A stretch of 64,000 bases of DNA from Symbiopectobacterium purcellii_A (GTDB taxonomy: Bacteria; Pseudomonadota; Gammaproteobacteria; Enterobacterales; Enterobacteriaceae). The notes below the pieces were generated by a model. It was not told the DNA's origin. It saw only the letters and a program-made list of their open reading frames with translations, and did not search any database. Made by a program: the position numbers and the translations under genes. Shown in pieces: positions 19,034-28,105 of this stretch (within the stretch, counting starts at the first letter, position 1; each line of letters opens with the position of its first letter). The stretch spans positions 3,906,001 through 3,970,000 of the forward strand of contig NZ_CP189882.1 of assembly GCF_052050035.1 (NCBI RefSeq), read 5' to 3'.

Positions 19034-19913
19034 TAGCCAAGCGACTTAATTTTGATTACACCATATGGACTGAGAACAAACTCTCTGTATCGCAACCCAT
19101 CTCTCTTTTTTTGCTTTTTGCTTGTGCCCATTTATGCTCAATTGGGTTAAGATCTGGCGAATATGTAGGCAAATACTCCACCATATACCCTGCATCGATG
19201 ATGACTTGTTGAATATTATGTTTTTTGTGAAAAGTGGCATTGTCCATCATGATTACACTGTTTTTAGGGAGTACTGGGATAAGGACTTGTGTGACCCAGG
19301 CATAGAAAACATCGCTGTTAATATTGATATCAAATAATCCGATAGCAAACAGCGTTGTGCCTAATAAAGCGCCGATAACATTTGTTCTTCCCCTAGCTCC
19401 CCAGTTCTTCAGGCCAAAACACCGTTGACCTTTTGGGGAATAGCCGTGAGTCCGTGGGGTATCGTGTGAAAAACCACTTTCATCAATAAAAACAATAGGT
19501 TTACCTTCTTTTTCATACTGTTGTTTTTTTTGTTGAAATCCCTGCCGGGCGTTTTCGTCGGCTTTCGGATGACGTAGAGTTTTTTTTATAGGTCAATCCC
19601 AGCTTTTTAAGCGCTTGCCAAATGGCCTTCTGACAAACGCCAAAACGCTCTGCACGTTCTTTTTGGTAAGCATCTGGATATTGTTCAACATCTTTTATCA
19701 ACTCGGATTTATCGATCTTTCGCTGACGCGTGGTCGATGCTTTTGACTCTATTTGATTAATCCAACGCGATACAGAGGCAGGGCCAATCCGAAATTGCTT
19801 CGCTGTTTCTCGGATACTCAACCCTTCGTTTTTCCGTGTAGATATCACTTTACGTCTAAAATCAATTGAATAGCTCATTTAAATAATGTAATCAAAATTA
19901 AGTCGTTTAGCTA
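19034..19913 (-). mobile_element. IS630-family element in the TonB receptor
   Basis: Complete 880-bp copy, TA at 19032-19033 and 19914-19915, orfA 19513-19878. It shares one base variant (ggggtatcg for ggggcatcg) with the copy in lpxT at 35.4 kb, so these two may be sister copies. Both flanks belong to the same receptor gene. Confidence 0.96.
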
Positions 19914-20442
19914 TATCGCTGAGGCTGTAGGTGGCATAGGCACGTGGGCTAAATTCTGTGCCGTAAATTTCGTGCGAGTCGACACGACCGCCAAACGTCA
20001 GTGCCAGATCCCCGAGTTTAAATTCATCCTGCAAGAAAAACGCTTTCTGGCTTACCGCCACGTTGCCATTTTGCAAGTTCAGGCTGTGTTGTAATTCGGT
20101 GTTCCGATACTCACCGCCAGCCGTCATCAAGTGATCGCCTAAGTAGCCGGAGATTTGCCCATCCAGGGTTTTATTGTCCTGAGTAATGTAGGCTTTGCCG
20201 TTGTTGAGCTGTGAGTTATCCATCAAATCGACGCTTTCGAAGTAGTAGCGCAAGCGCGTATCGACATACTCCCAGCTGCCATTATGTGTCAGGCCAAAGC
20301 CAATGCGTTCCATTTTTTGAATATTGCATGCCGATGCGCCGTAGTTATTCCACAGCACATCACGATCGTCTTTTGCGTAAGTGGTGTCGAATTCAATACT
20401 TTGCCGGTCATCGATAAGCCAAGTCAGATTGGTCAGTGCATT

Positions 20443-21479
20443 AAACTAGTTGCTGAATAGAGACTTGCATTTTTTGTCAGGCTATTGAGAATAAAAAGAG
20501 GTTTAACTTAGAGAATAAAGGTTTGAAATGATCAACAAAGAGCGGTTGTTACGAGATAATCGTTTATGTAAAGCAATCATTGGATTATCAGTCGAAGAAT
20601 TGAAAAATTTAGCCGCTGAATTTTCAGCTTGTTATTTGATTTATCGGAAAAAGAATCGAAAAGATCACGAGCGGCAGATGGGTGCAGGGCAGAAAGGATT
20701 TATCCCAACCCCATTAGATAAACTGCTTTTTATTTTATTGTATTTAAAATGTTATCCGACCTATGATTTGCAAGGACTTCTTTTTGGTTTAGATAGAACA
20801 CGGGTATGTCGCTGGGTAAAAATATTATTGCCGGTTTTAGAGATGACCTTGGGGCGAGAATGTGTTTTGCCCGCTCGTCAAATTCGCTCTGCTGAGGAAT
20901 TTTTTCGCGCCTTTCCTGGAGTTAAAGACGTCTTTATTGATGGGACAGAGCGACCTGTCCAAAAGCCTAAGAATCTGCGTCGGCGAAAAAAAATGTATTC
21001 GGGAAAGAAAAGACAGACCACTCGAAAAGGGCTTATTATGACTGACGAAACAAGGCAAATTGGATTTATCCCCATGAGCAAAAATGGGCGCCGTCACGAT
21101 AAACGCTTACTCGATAAAGTCGATATAATTCGCCATATTCCTCCTGAGGTAACCATCTGGGCAGATACCGGTTTTCAAGGTATAGATAAACAGCATCCTA
21201 ATACACAAATCCCAAAAAAAGGAACTCGAAAAAGACCTTTATCGCCTGAACAAAAACAAGAAAATAAAATAATCTCGGGCATCCGTATTACAGTTGAACA
21301 CGCCATCGCGGGTATCAAGCGCCTCGGTTGCATGACCCAAATTTTACGGAATCGTAGACCCTTTATTGATGATACCTTCTTACTCCTTAGCGCCGGTCTT
21401 TGGAATTTCCATCTCAGAACAGCGTAAAATTTACTTCAATCACCGAAACACCCTTATTTCACTATTAAGCAACACGCTT
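20443..21479 (+). mobile_element. IS5-family (ISL2-type) element in the TonB receptor, complete
   Basis: 1037 bp with ATT on both sides (20440-20442, 21480-21482). The intact 299-aa transposase is at 20528-21427 on the plus strand. The receptor frame (DTFNNALTN) is restored on removal. Confidence 0.95.
20528..21427 (+). CDS. ISL2-type IS5 transposase (intact)
   Basis: Identical 299-aa product to the one at 11152-12051, with all three DDE motifs. The antisense ORFs of 86 and 67 aa within it are shadows. Confidence 0.93.
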   Translation: MINKERLLRDNRLCKAIIGLSVEELKNLAAEFSACYLIYRKKNRKDHERQMGAGQKGFIPTPLDKLLFILLYLKCYPTYDLQGLLFGLDRTRVCRWVKILLPVLEMTLGRECVLPARQIRSAEEFFRAFPGVKDVFIDGTERPVQKPKNLRRRKKMYSGKKRQTTRKGLIMTDETRQIGFIPMSKNGRRHDKRLLDKVDIIRHIPPEVTIWADTGFQGIDKQHPNTQIPKKGTRKRPLSPEQKQENKIISGIRITVEHAIAGIKRLGCMTQILRNRRPFIDDTFLLLSAGLWNFHLRTA

Positions 21480-21527
21480 ATTGAACGTATCGCGGGCTTC
21501 CAGTGCATCCGAGTTGGGGTTGACGGA

Positions 21528-21716
21528 GGCTTTGTTGAATAATTTAACCGTTTGATTTACATCTTCTTTAGTTAGAATGCATTTACAGAGAATGTATTTT
21601 GTTAGAACGACAAATCAAATAGTTAGCACAATAAAAAGCATTCCGAGAGGAAAAATTAGTCGTTGAAATTTTATAATGCTTATATAAATCAGTATCTTAA
21701 ATTATTCAACAAAGCC
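21528..21716. repeat. 189-bp IS903-like MITE in the TonB receptor
   Basis: Complete copy with the 9-bp duplication gttgacgga at 21519-21527 and 21717-21725. Confidence 0.95.
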
Positions 21717-21828
21717 GTTGACGGATTGATTGGTGCGCCAGGCATCACGTTTTCCCCCGTCAACGATCACGCTGCCGAGCAGTTTATTGTCCAACAGCGG
21801 GCCGCTGAGATAGCCGCTTAGAAGATTA

Positions 21829-21920
21829 TAGCCAACCGACTTAAAAATGATTACAGCCGATGCCCTGATATGTGGCAAAGAAGCATAGCTGGCTGTTATC
21901 AAAATAATGTCGCTTAGCTA
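21829..21920. repeat. 92-bp IS630-like MITE in the TonB receptor
   Basis: Flanked by TA (21827-21828, 21921-21922). It differs from the other copies at a few bases (cagccgatgcc, atatgtggc, cgcttagcta). Confidence 0.9.
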
Positions 21921-22479
21921 TATGTCCGCCGCCATCGCCTTCCGTGGGTGCTTCAAAACCGTAACCTATCTCACCCGCTGCCGTTTCACCCGGCTGACGC
22001 AGGATCACGTTGACGACGCCGCCCAGCGCATCGGCGCCATACAGGGATGACATCGGGCCGCGAATGACTTCAATGCGATCGATCGCGGAGACGGGGATCG
22101 TGGAGAGGTCGAAATCGTTACCCATGTTGCTGGCGAGCGCTTCACGCGAGTTGATGCGTCGGCCATTGAGCAGCAACAGCGTATAGTCGGATTTCATGCC
22201 ACGGATTTTGATCTCTTTGCGGCCGTAGGTAGTTGAAGGATTAATGCTGATACCGGGCAGTTTTCTGACAGCATCAGAAACGTCGTTAACCGACATCTTT
22301 TCCAGTTCGGCACGGGTGACGACCGAAACGCTGGCTGGTGCGCTGAGCGTGGTGTGTTTTGTCTGGGTAGCGGTAACAACAAACGTTTCATTTGTTACAT
22401 TTTCCGCGATTGCTCCAGTGGAGAGGGCGGTCAATCCGGTGGCGAAAAGGGTGCGGTACAAGGTATTAAGAAACCATCC

Positions 22480-22972
22480 CAATAGGATTTTATTCCAGAC
22501 AATGATGCCGCAGGTAAAATGCAGCATCGCCTCATAATTTTCGACTTTCTTCTCCCAGCGAGTCAGAACTCGACGAAAGCGATTCATCCAGCTGTGCGTT
22601 CTCTCCACTACCCAGCGGTGAGCTTTAAAATCCGTGTTTTTGATGGCTTCCGACTCCTCTTTCCTTGACTGGATATGAGGTTCGTAACGACGACTTTTCA
22701 GACAGGCCTCCAGCCATCCGGCCTCATAGCCTTTGTCCAGACAGAGGCGGAGCTTTCTGCCGCGTCTGCCCGTCTGAAGGGCGTCGAGAGTATCAGCAAC
22801 CAGCTTTATGTCGTGGGTATTTGCCCCTGAGACAAACAGAGAGAGGGGAAGCCCGTTCGCATCGGTCATCAGGCTACGCTTTACACCCTGTTTCCCCCGG
22901 TCTGTGGGATTCCGTCCTGTTTTTTTGAGCCTGCCAGCGGTGACTTCGTCATACAACCATCCATCGACAGCC
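22480..22972 (-). mobile_element. IS5-family transposase remnant (C-terminal half)
   Basis: The minus-strand frame contains KKTGRNPTDRGKQGVKRSL, SLFVSGANTHDIKLVADTL, LRLCLDKGYEAGW and the Glu region RWVVERTHSWMNRFRRVLTRW, typical of an IS5-type DDE transposase (IS427-like). About 120 N-terminal residues and the left end are missing. It joins the TonB receptor on one side and the 3' end of fliI on the other, so it marks a deletion or rearrangement junction. Exact borders are uncertain by about 15 bp. Confidence 0.75.
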
Positions 22973-23221
22973 ATGACCGCGCTCATTGATGAAAAGCACT
23001 ACGCCTCCGTGCGGCTGTTTAAGCAGTTACTCTCCAGTTACCAACGTAACCGGGACTTGATAAACGTGGGGGCTTACGCTCCGGGCAGCGATCCGACGCT
23101 CGACCAGGCCATTCGCCTCTACCCACAGCTTCAGGATTTTTTGCAGCAGGGCATGTTTGAACGCAGTGGTTATGAAGCCGCTTGTCAGGCTTTAAATGTC
23201 ATTTTTCCCCGTAGCGAGTAG
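22973..23221 (+). pseudogene. fliI: Flagellum-specific ATPase FliI, C-terminal fragment
   Basis: FliI is the ATPase of the flagellar export apparatus. The last 82 residues remain: MTALIDEKHYASVRLFKQLL, YQRNRDLINVGAYAPGSDP ... FLQQGMFERSGYEAACQ, stop TAG 23219-23221. Catalytic Walker motifs are absent. fliJ begins 8 bp later after an AGGAGG ribosome site, as in the normal operon. Confidence 0.9.
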
Positions 23222-23229
23222 GAGGACAG

Positions 23230-23315
23230 ATGAAAACGCAGTCACCGCTGGTTACATTACGTGAATTGGCCCAAAAAGAGGTCGAAAAAGCAGCGACCCA
23301 ATTGGGGAAAGTACG
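23230..23315 (+). pseudogene. fliJ: FliJ, N-terminal part (gene split)
   Basis: Starts ATG 23230 after ggaggacag: MKTQSPLVTLRELAQKEVEK then AATQLGKV, and is cut after 86 bases by the 189-bp MITE. The remaining fliJ lies at 651-1020. The shared 9-bp duplication gaaagtacg proves that the two pieces were one gene. Confidence 0.93.
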
Positions 23316-23409
23316 GGCTTTGTTGAATAATTTAACCGTTTGATTTACATCTTCTTTAGTTAGAATGCATTTACAGAGAATGTATTTTGTTAGAACGACA
23401 AATCAAATA
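23316..23409. repeat. Left half of the 189-bp IS903-like MITE in fliJ
   Basis: Begins GGCTTTGTTGAATAATTTAA and ends at the TA (23408-23409) used by IS630. The complementary 95 bp are at 556-650. Confidence 0.93.
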
Positions 23410-24289
23410 TAGCCAAGCGACTTAATTTTGATTACACCATATGGACTGAGAACAAACTCTCTGTATCGCAACCCATCTCTCTTTTTTTGCTTTTTGCTTG
23501 TGCCCATTTATGCTCAATTGGGTTAAGATCTGGCGAATATGTAGGCAAATACTCCACCATATACCCTGCATCGATGATGACTTGTTGAATATTATGTTTT
23601 TTGTGAAAAGTGGCATTGTCCATCATGATTACACTGTTTTTAGGGAGTACTGGGATAAGGACTTGTGTGACCCAGGCATAGAAAACATCGCTGTTAATAT
23701 TGATATCAAATAATCCGATAGCAAACAGCGTTGTGCCTAATAAAGCGCCGATAACATTTGTTCTTCCCCTAGCTCCCCAGTTCTTCAGGCCAAAACACCG
23801 TTGACCTTTTGGGGAATAGCCGTGAGTCCGTGGGGCATCGTGTAAAAAACCACTTTCATCAATAAAAACAATAGGTTTACCTTCTTTTTCATACTGTTGT
23901 TTTTTTTGTTGAAATCCCTGCCGGGCGTTTTCGTCGGCTTTCGGATGACGTAGAGTTTTTTTTATAGGTCAATCCCAGCTTTTTAAGCGCTTGCCAAATG
24001 GCCTTCTGACAAACGCCAAAACGCTCTGCACGTTCTTTTTGGTAAGCATCTGGATATTGTTCAACATCTTTTATCAACTCGGATTTATCGATCTTTCGCT
24101 GACGCGTGGTCGATGCTTTTGACTCTATTTGATTAATCCAACGCGATACAGAGGCAGGGCCAATCCGAAATTGCTTCGCTGTTTCTCGGATACTCAACCC
24201 TTCGTTTTTCCGTGTAGATATCACTTTACGTCTAAAATCAATTGAATAGCTCATTTAAATAATGTAATCAAAATTAAGTCGTTTAGCTA
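23410..24289 (-). mobile_element. IS630-family element at a recombination junction (fliJ MITE / IS427-type IS5)
   Basis: Complete 880-bp copy, orfA 23889-24254. Its left flank is the fliJ MITE and its right flank is the interior of an IS427-type transposase (TA at 24290-24291 in the context of cacacgtTA). An insertion into a single site would have the same element on both sides, so this copy is a hybrid formed by recombination between two IS630 copies. It has a C-to-T type change (gtgtaaaaaacc) that alters FSHD to FLHD next to the first Asp motif. Confidence 0.93.
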
Positions 24290-24291
24290 TA

Positions 24292-25115
24292 ACGTGTGGC
24301 AATCCGTCTATATTCCTTTAAACGGCCAAAACATCTTTCTACAACGTTGCGACGGCGATAAGCATCACGATAAAGTTGTGAGCGTGCATCTGAAGCCAGT
24401 TTTTCATTTGATTTTCGGGAAATAACCGCTCTTATCCCTTTTCTTTTCAACTCGTTACGGAGTGCATTGCCAGAGTAGGCTTTGTCAGCCAGTACCGCAT
24501 GACCACGACGCTTCATGCTACCGTTCTGCCGTTGCACGCCAATGCCGTCCAGGAGTCGTAACGCGAACAGGCTTTCGTGAGCCTGCCCAGCACTCAGTAC
24601 GATATTTAGCGGGATGCCGCTTCCGTCAGTCGCCATGTGGATTTTGGTGCCATAACCACCTCGTGAGCGACCCAGGCTGTTATCGTTGGTAATATCGGGA
24701 TGTTTTTTTGAGCGCCAGCCGCACATTTGAGCGCACGGATATTGCTGCCATCCAGCGCAGTGGCTGACCAGTCAACAAGTCCATGAGCATCAAGAAATGA
24801 AAGTAACTTATTAAAAATAATGTTAATAACTCCAGACTTTGACCATCTATTGAAACGGTTATAAACGGTTTTCCATGGGCCGTAACGTTCAGGTAAATCA
24901 CTCCATGGGGCACCTGAACACAGTATCCAGAACATGCCGTTGAGGATTTTGCGATGTTCTGCCCATGGCCGGCCTGCCTGCGGAGATGTCAAAACGGTTG
25001 GTAACAAGGGCTCAATGATTGCCCATGCTTCATCAGAAAGATCGTAGCGAGCCATAATCCAAAGTGTCTTAGAAACAGATGGATACTATAGCTCAAGCAA
25101 TTAAGGGACACAGCC
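24292..25115 (-). mobile_element. IS427-type IS5-family element, truncated by IS630
   Basis: The right end GGCTGTGTCCC (other strand) is at 25115, followed by TA. Two overlapping transposase frames: 25055-24606 (MARYDLSDEAWAIIEPLLP...) and 24726-24292 (SLGRSRGGYGTKIHMATDGSG, GHAVLADKAYSGNALRNELK, RRNVVERCFGRLKEYRRIAT). About 90 bp of the distal end are missing beyond the IS630. The complete relative is at 39758-40673. Confidence 0.9.
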
Positions 25116-25191
25116 TAGGAGCAATCGCTATCACTCGCTATACTACGGCATGATTTTCCTTCCTTAACCCAGACAGGCACTTGATTTTCTC

Positions 25192-25893
25192 ATGCGATTG
25201 GACAAATTTTTATCCCAGCAACTCGGGATCAGCCGCGCATTGGTGGCGCGGGAACTGCGTGCGCAGCGCGTTACTGTAGACGGTGAAGTGGTTAAAAGCG
25301 GTGCATTCAAGTTGGTACCTGACCATCAGGTGGCATTCGATGGCAATGCGCTGGTGCAGCAGAATGGCCCACGTTACTTTATGCTTAACAAACCGCAGGG
25401 GTACGTGTGTTCAACGGAAGATCCGGATCACCCGACCATCCTCTATTTTATCGATGAACCGGTTGCGCACAAACTGCATGCCGCCGGGCGACTGGATATT
25501 GACACTACCGGGCTGGTATTGCTGACCGACGATGGGCAATGGTCGCATCGCATCACGTCGCCCAAGCACCACTGTGAAAAAATCTACCTGGTGACGTTGG
25601 AGCTGCCGCTGGCGGAGGATACCGCACACCTGTTTGAGCAGGGGGTGCGATTGCACGGCGAAAAATCGCTGACCAAACCCGCGCAACTGGAAAAACTGGA
25701 CGATCACCAAGTCCGGTTAACCATTGGGGAAGGACGCTACCACCAGATTAAACGTATGTTTGCCGCCGTGGGCAACCGGGTGGTTGAGTTACACCGCGAG
25801 CGTATTGGTGGCATTGCGCTGGATGATACGCTTGAGCCGGGCGAGTATCGCACACTGACGGAAGAGGAAGTGGCCAGCGTTATGCCGCGTTGA
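25192..25893 (+). CDS. rsuA: 16S rRNA pseudouridine(516) synthase
   Basis: RsuA isomerises U516 of 16S rRNA. The 233-aa protein has an N-terminal S4 RNA-binding domain (MRLDKFLSQQLGISRALVAREL, residues 1-60), the catalytic motif GRLDIDTTGLVLLT with Asp102, and the later motif GRYHQIKRMFAAVGNRVVELHR. Length and order are normal. It is next to bcr as in E. coli. The upstream 76 bp to the IS element hold its leader; no clear promoter was picked out. Confidence 0.95.
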   Translation: MRLDKFLSQQLGISRALVARELRAQRVTVDGEVVKSGAFKLVPDHQVAFDGNALVQQNGPRYFMLNKPQGYVCSTEDPDHPTILYFIDEPVAHKLHAAGRLDIDTTGLVLLTDDGQWSHRITSPKHHCEKIYLVTLELPLAEDTAHLFEQGVRLHGEKSLTKPAQLEKLDDHQVRLTIGEGRYHQIKRMFAAVGNRVVELHRERIGGIALDDTLEPGEYRTLTEEEVASVMPR

Positions 25894-26064
25894 GCCGACT
25901 TGCGCCATGCTCACTCAGTATGTGTCATGTGCTTGTCATCCCTCTGAGGTAAACACGATGTGCCGCCAAACCGGCCATCACGCTATGTAAACCGTCACCG
26001 TGGTGGAGGCCTGCCGCTGCGGTGAATTTTTTTATTTTGCGGGCAAGTTGCTGGGAGACATGCA

Positions 26065-27255
26065 GTGGGTAAAGCGCCATCACATCGTGGCTTGATTTTT
26101 ATTCTTGGCTTGTTGTCGATGCTGACACCGTTTGCCATCGATATGTACCTGCCGGCGCTGCCGGCGCTGCCGGTGATTGCCAAAGAGTTCGGAGTAGAGC
26201 CGGGCCAGGTGCAGATGACGTTAAGCGCTTACATTATGGGGTTTGCTATCGGTCAGTTATTCTACGGCCCGATGGCGGACAGCCTGGGACGTAAACCCGT
26301 GATACTCGGGGGGACGCTGGTCTTTATGTTGGCTGGCGTGGCCTGCGCGCTGGCGCAAACCATTGAGCAGCTTACCGTGCTTCGCATGCTGCACGGCTTG
26401 TCTGCGGCTGCGTCTGCGGTGGTGATTAATGCGCTGATGCGTTACACCTTCGCCAAAGATGAATTTTCGCGCATGATGTCATTTGTGATGCTGGTCATGA
26501 CTGTCGCACCGCTGTTGGCACCGATGTTGGGCGGTGTGTTGCTGCTGTGGTTTAGCTGGCATGCGATTTTCTGGACGCTGCCCGGGCTGTCACTGATTGC
26601 CTCGGTGCTAGTGATGCGTTTTGTTAAAGAGTCGTTGCCGGTAGAGAAACGCCAGCCGTTTCATTTTCGTACCACCGCTGGTAATTTCGCCTCGCTGTTT
26701 CGTCACAAAAAGGTTTTTAGCTACATGGTGGCAAGCGGGTTTTCGTTTTCTGGCATGTTCTCTTTTTTAAGCGCCGGCCCTTTTGTTTATATCGATCTCT
26801 ACGGTGTGTCTCCGCAGCGTTTCGGCTATTACTTTGCCCTGAACGTGGTCTTCCTGTTCCTGACCACCTACACCAATAGCCGTGTGGTGCGCCGCTTGGG
26901 GGCGAACCAGATGTTTCGCATCGGGTTACTGATACAGTTCGCTGTCGGTATCGCGCTGGTGGCTATCTACGCGTTGGATCTGGGCTTTTTGCCGTTGGTG
27001 TTGGGGGTCGCTATCTATGTCGGTTGTATCGCGATGGTGATGTCAAATGCCATGGCCGTGATACTGGATTATTTTCCGCATATGGCAGGCACTGCATCCT
27101 CGCTGGCTGGCACGCTCCGCTTCGGCATGGGCGCACTGGTCGGAAGCCTGCTGTCGCTGGTGAGTTTTACCAGCGCCTTGCCAATGATCGCCTCCATGTC
27201 ACTCTGCTCCGTTGCCGCCTTTCTGCTTTATGGTTACTCCGCCCGCGCCCGCTGA
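26065..27255 (+). CDS. bcr: Bcr/CflA-family multidrug efflux MFS transporter
   Basis: Bcr is a 12-helix drug:proton antiporter (bicyclomycin, sulfonamides, dipeptides). The 396-aa length equals E. coli Bcr. Motifs: PFAIDMYLPALP in helix 1, GQLFYGPMADSLGRKPV (MFS motif A, about 70-86), FLSAGPFVYI, and AMAVILDYFPHMAGTASSLAGT. The start is GTG 26065; the nearby ATG at 26060 is out of frame. A 9-bp unit ctgccggcg is repeated in tandem (about 26151-26177), giving LPALPALP, slightly longer than usual at that point. The frame is intact. Confidence 0.92.
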   Translation: MGKAPSHRGLIFILGLLSMLTPFAIDMYLPALPALPVIAKEFGVEPGQVQMTLSAYIMGFAIGQLFYGPMADSLGRKPVILGGTLVFMLAGVACALAQTIEQLTVLRMLHGLSAAASAVVINALMRYTFAKDEFSRMMSFVMLVMTVAPLLAPMLGGVLLLWFSWHAIFWTLPGLSLIASVLVMRFVKESLPVEKRQPFHFRTTAGNFASLFRHKKVFSYMVASGFSFSGMFSFLSAGPFVYIDLYGVSPQRFGYYFALNVVFLFLTTYTNSRVVRRLGANQMFRIGLLIQFAVGIALVAIYALDLGFLPLVLGVAIYVGCIAMVMSNAMAVILDYFPHMAGTASSLAGTLRFGMGALVGSLLSLVSFTSALPMIASMSLCSVAAFLLYGYSARAR

Positions 27256-27268
27256 TTCCACCTCGCTT

Positions 27269-27300
27269 TTCCGTTTGCCGCAGTGATGCGGCGAACGGAA
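27269..27300. terminator. Strong hairpin downstream of bcr
   Basis: TTCCGTTTGCCGCA-gtga-TGCGGCGAACGGAA: 14-bp stem with one G:U pair and a 4-nt loop, 14 bp past the bcr stop. No T-run follows on the plus strand, so it may act as an RNA-end stabiliser or a weak terminator. Confidence 0.5.
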
Positions 27301-27572
27301 GCCTCTGTTTGCTGACCCCCAGGTCGGACGCCATTATTTTGATCTTCTCTTTTTAATCACGGTCAAGTGTTATCGATATCACATTGTCTTTTTTTGGAAT
27401 GTTGTCTATAAATGTAAAATGTATGATTTAAAAGTGAACAATGTAAATAAAAGGGGTTGAGATATTGCAGGGAAAGCGTTAAATATAGGGCAACCTATAA
27501 AAATCTTAAAATGTGATCAACGTGGCATTAATCAGTATTGCAATCATGTCCATTCGCTAAGAAGGGTGACTT
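27301..27572. other. AT-rich intergenic region upstream of the yejG leader ORF
   Basis: No gene seen in these 270 bases. The composition drops to AT-rich, and promoter-like matches (tataaat, tatgat) are too many to choose one. It would hold the promoter for the small ORF and yejG. Confidence 0.4.
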
Positions 27573-27710
27573 ATGACTATTGCAACGCGGATTCTTGTAG
27601 AAATGCTCATTCAGCAGTGCCGTCTTATCAGAGCACTGAGAGTAAACGTTCTTTCTTTGACGCCAATGTCATTGCGTTTGTTCACCATCATCATACCTGA
27701 GGGAAAGTAA
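27573..27710 (+). CDS. Possible 45-aa leader protein coupled to yejG
   Basis: An ATG at 27573 follows AAGAAGGGTGAC (good ribosome site, 6-8 bp spacing) and opens 45 codons: MTIATRILVEMLIQQCRLIR, then ALRVNVLSLTPMSLRLFTII, then IPEGK and stop TAA at 27708-27710. The GTG start of yejG is two bases later, so the two would be translationally coupled. I do not recognise the protein. It is hydrophobic/basic with no charged cluster, and could be spurious. Confidence 0.4.
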   Translation: MTIATRILVEMLIQQCRLIRALRVNVLSLTPMSLRLFTIIIPEGK

Positions 27711-27712
27711 CA

Positions 27713-28072
27713 GTGGACACTCTCCAACTTTCGGTAGTGCATCGTTTGCAGCAAAGTTATCGTTGGCTATCGGGTTTTGCCGGTATCAAGGTGGAACCGA
27801 TTCCGCTGAACGGTATTCCCCTGCGGGGACGAGATGAGGACAACAACCTGATTGGCTTCAAATTATTAAGCCACGACGGCGAAATGGCATGGGTTATTTT
27901 ACGTCAGTTGAACCAGTCGCTGGCTGAAATTCAGATTGATTGTGCGGTGTTGGAATGGGAAGGGGAACCGTGTCTGTTTTTGCACCGAGATGATGAAAGC
28001 ACGGCATTGTGTTGTCTTAAAAATGTGGGCGTTGCTATCGCAGAGCCCCTGAGCGCGCTCTATCCGTTTTAA
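27713..28072 (+). CDS. yejG: YejG family protein of unknown function
   Basis: 119 aa, GTG start after GAGGGAAAG. Similar throughout to E. coli YejG (about 114 aa): LQLSVVHRLQQSYRWLSGFAG, KVEPIP, FKLLSHDGEMAWVIL, VLEWEGEPCLF and the C-terminal LKNVGVAIAEPLS. There are no catalytic motifs. It lies convergent with yejF and between bcr and the yej operon as in E. coli. Confidence 0.85.
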   Translation: MDTLQLSVVHRLQQSYRWLSGFAGIKVEPIPLNGIPLRGRDEDNNLIGFKLLSHDGEMAWVILRQLNQSLAEIQIDCAVLEWEGEPCLFLHRDDESTALCCLKNVGVAIAEPLSALYPF

Positions 28073-28105
28073 ACGCTATGCCCCATGACATGGCGTGTTG
28101 TGCCT

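Larger units (their letters stand above)
18372..22480 (-). pseudogene. TonB-dependent outer-membrane receptor (CirA/FepA-like), broken by four insertions and a frameshift
   Basis: The receptor reads from about 22480 to the stop at 18372-18374. Visible: a signal-like segment (LFATGLTALSTGAIAENV), TonB box region TFVVTATQ, plug domain (VSDAVRKLPGISINPSTTYG, IEVIRGPMSSLYGADALGG), barrel strands, and the C-terminal aromatic end GGISYKF. Insertions from N to C: 92-bp MITE (21829), 189-bp MITE (21528), ISL2 (20443), IS630 (19034). Each removal restores the frame at its site (for example SLSD|NWVVKGG across IS630). A further frameshift lies near 18627 (LRLKQTP / QVLDNLATSLSYQY). The start codon is missing where an IS5-family remnant abuts. 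The substrate is likely a siderophore, but this cannot be assigned. Confidence 0.88.

Noticed and set aside
18577..19131. 184-aa ORF joining IS630 sequence to the TonB receptor
   Set aside because: Fusion created by the insertion in the receptor; not an independent gene.
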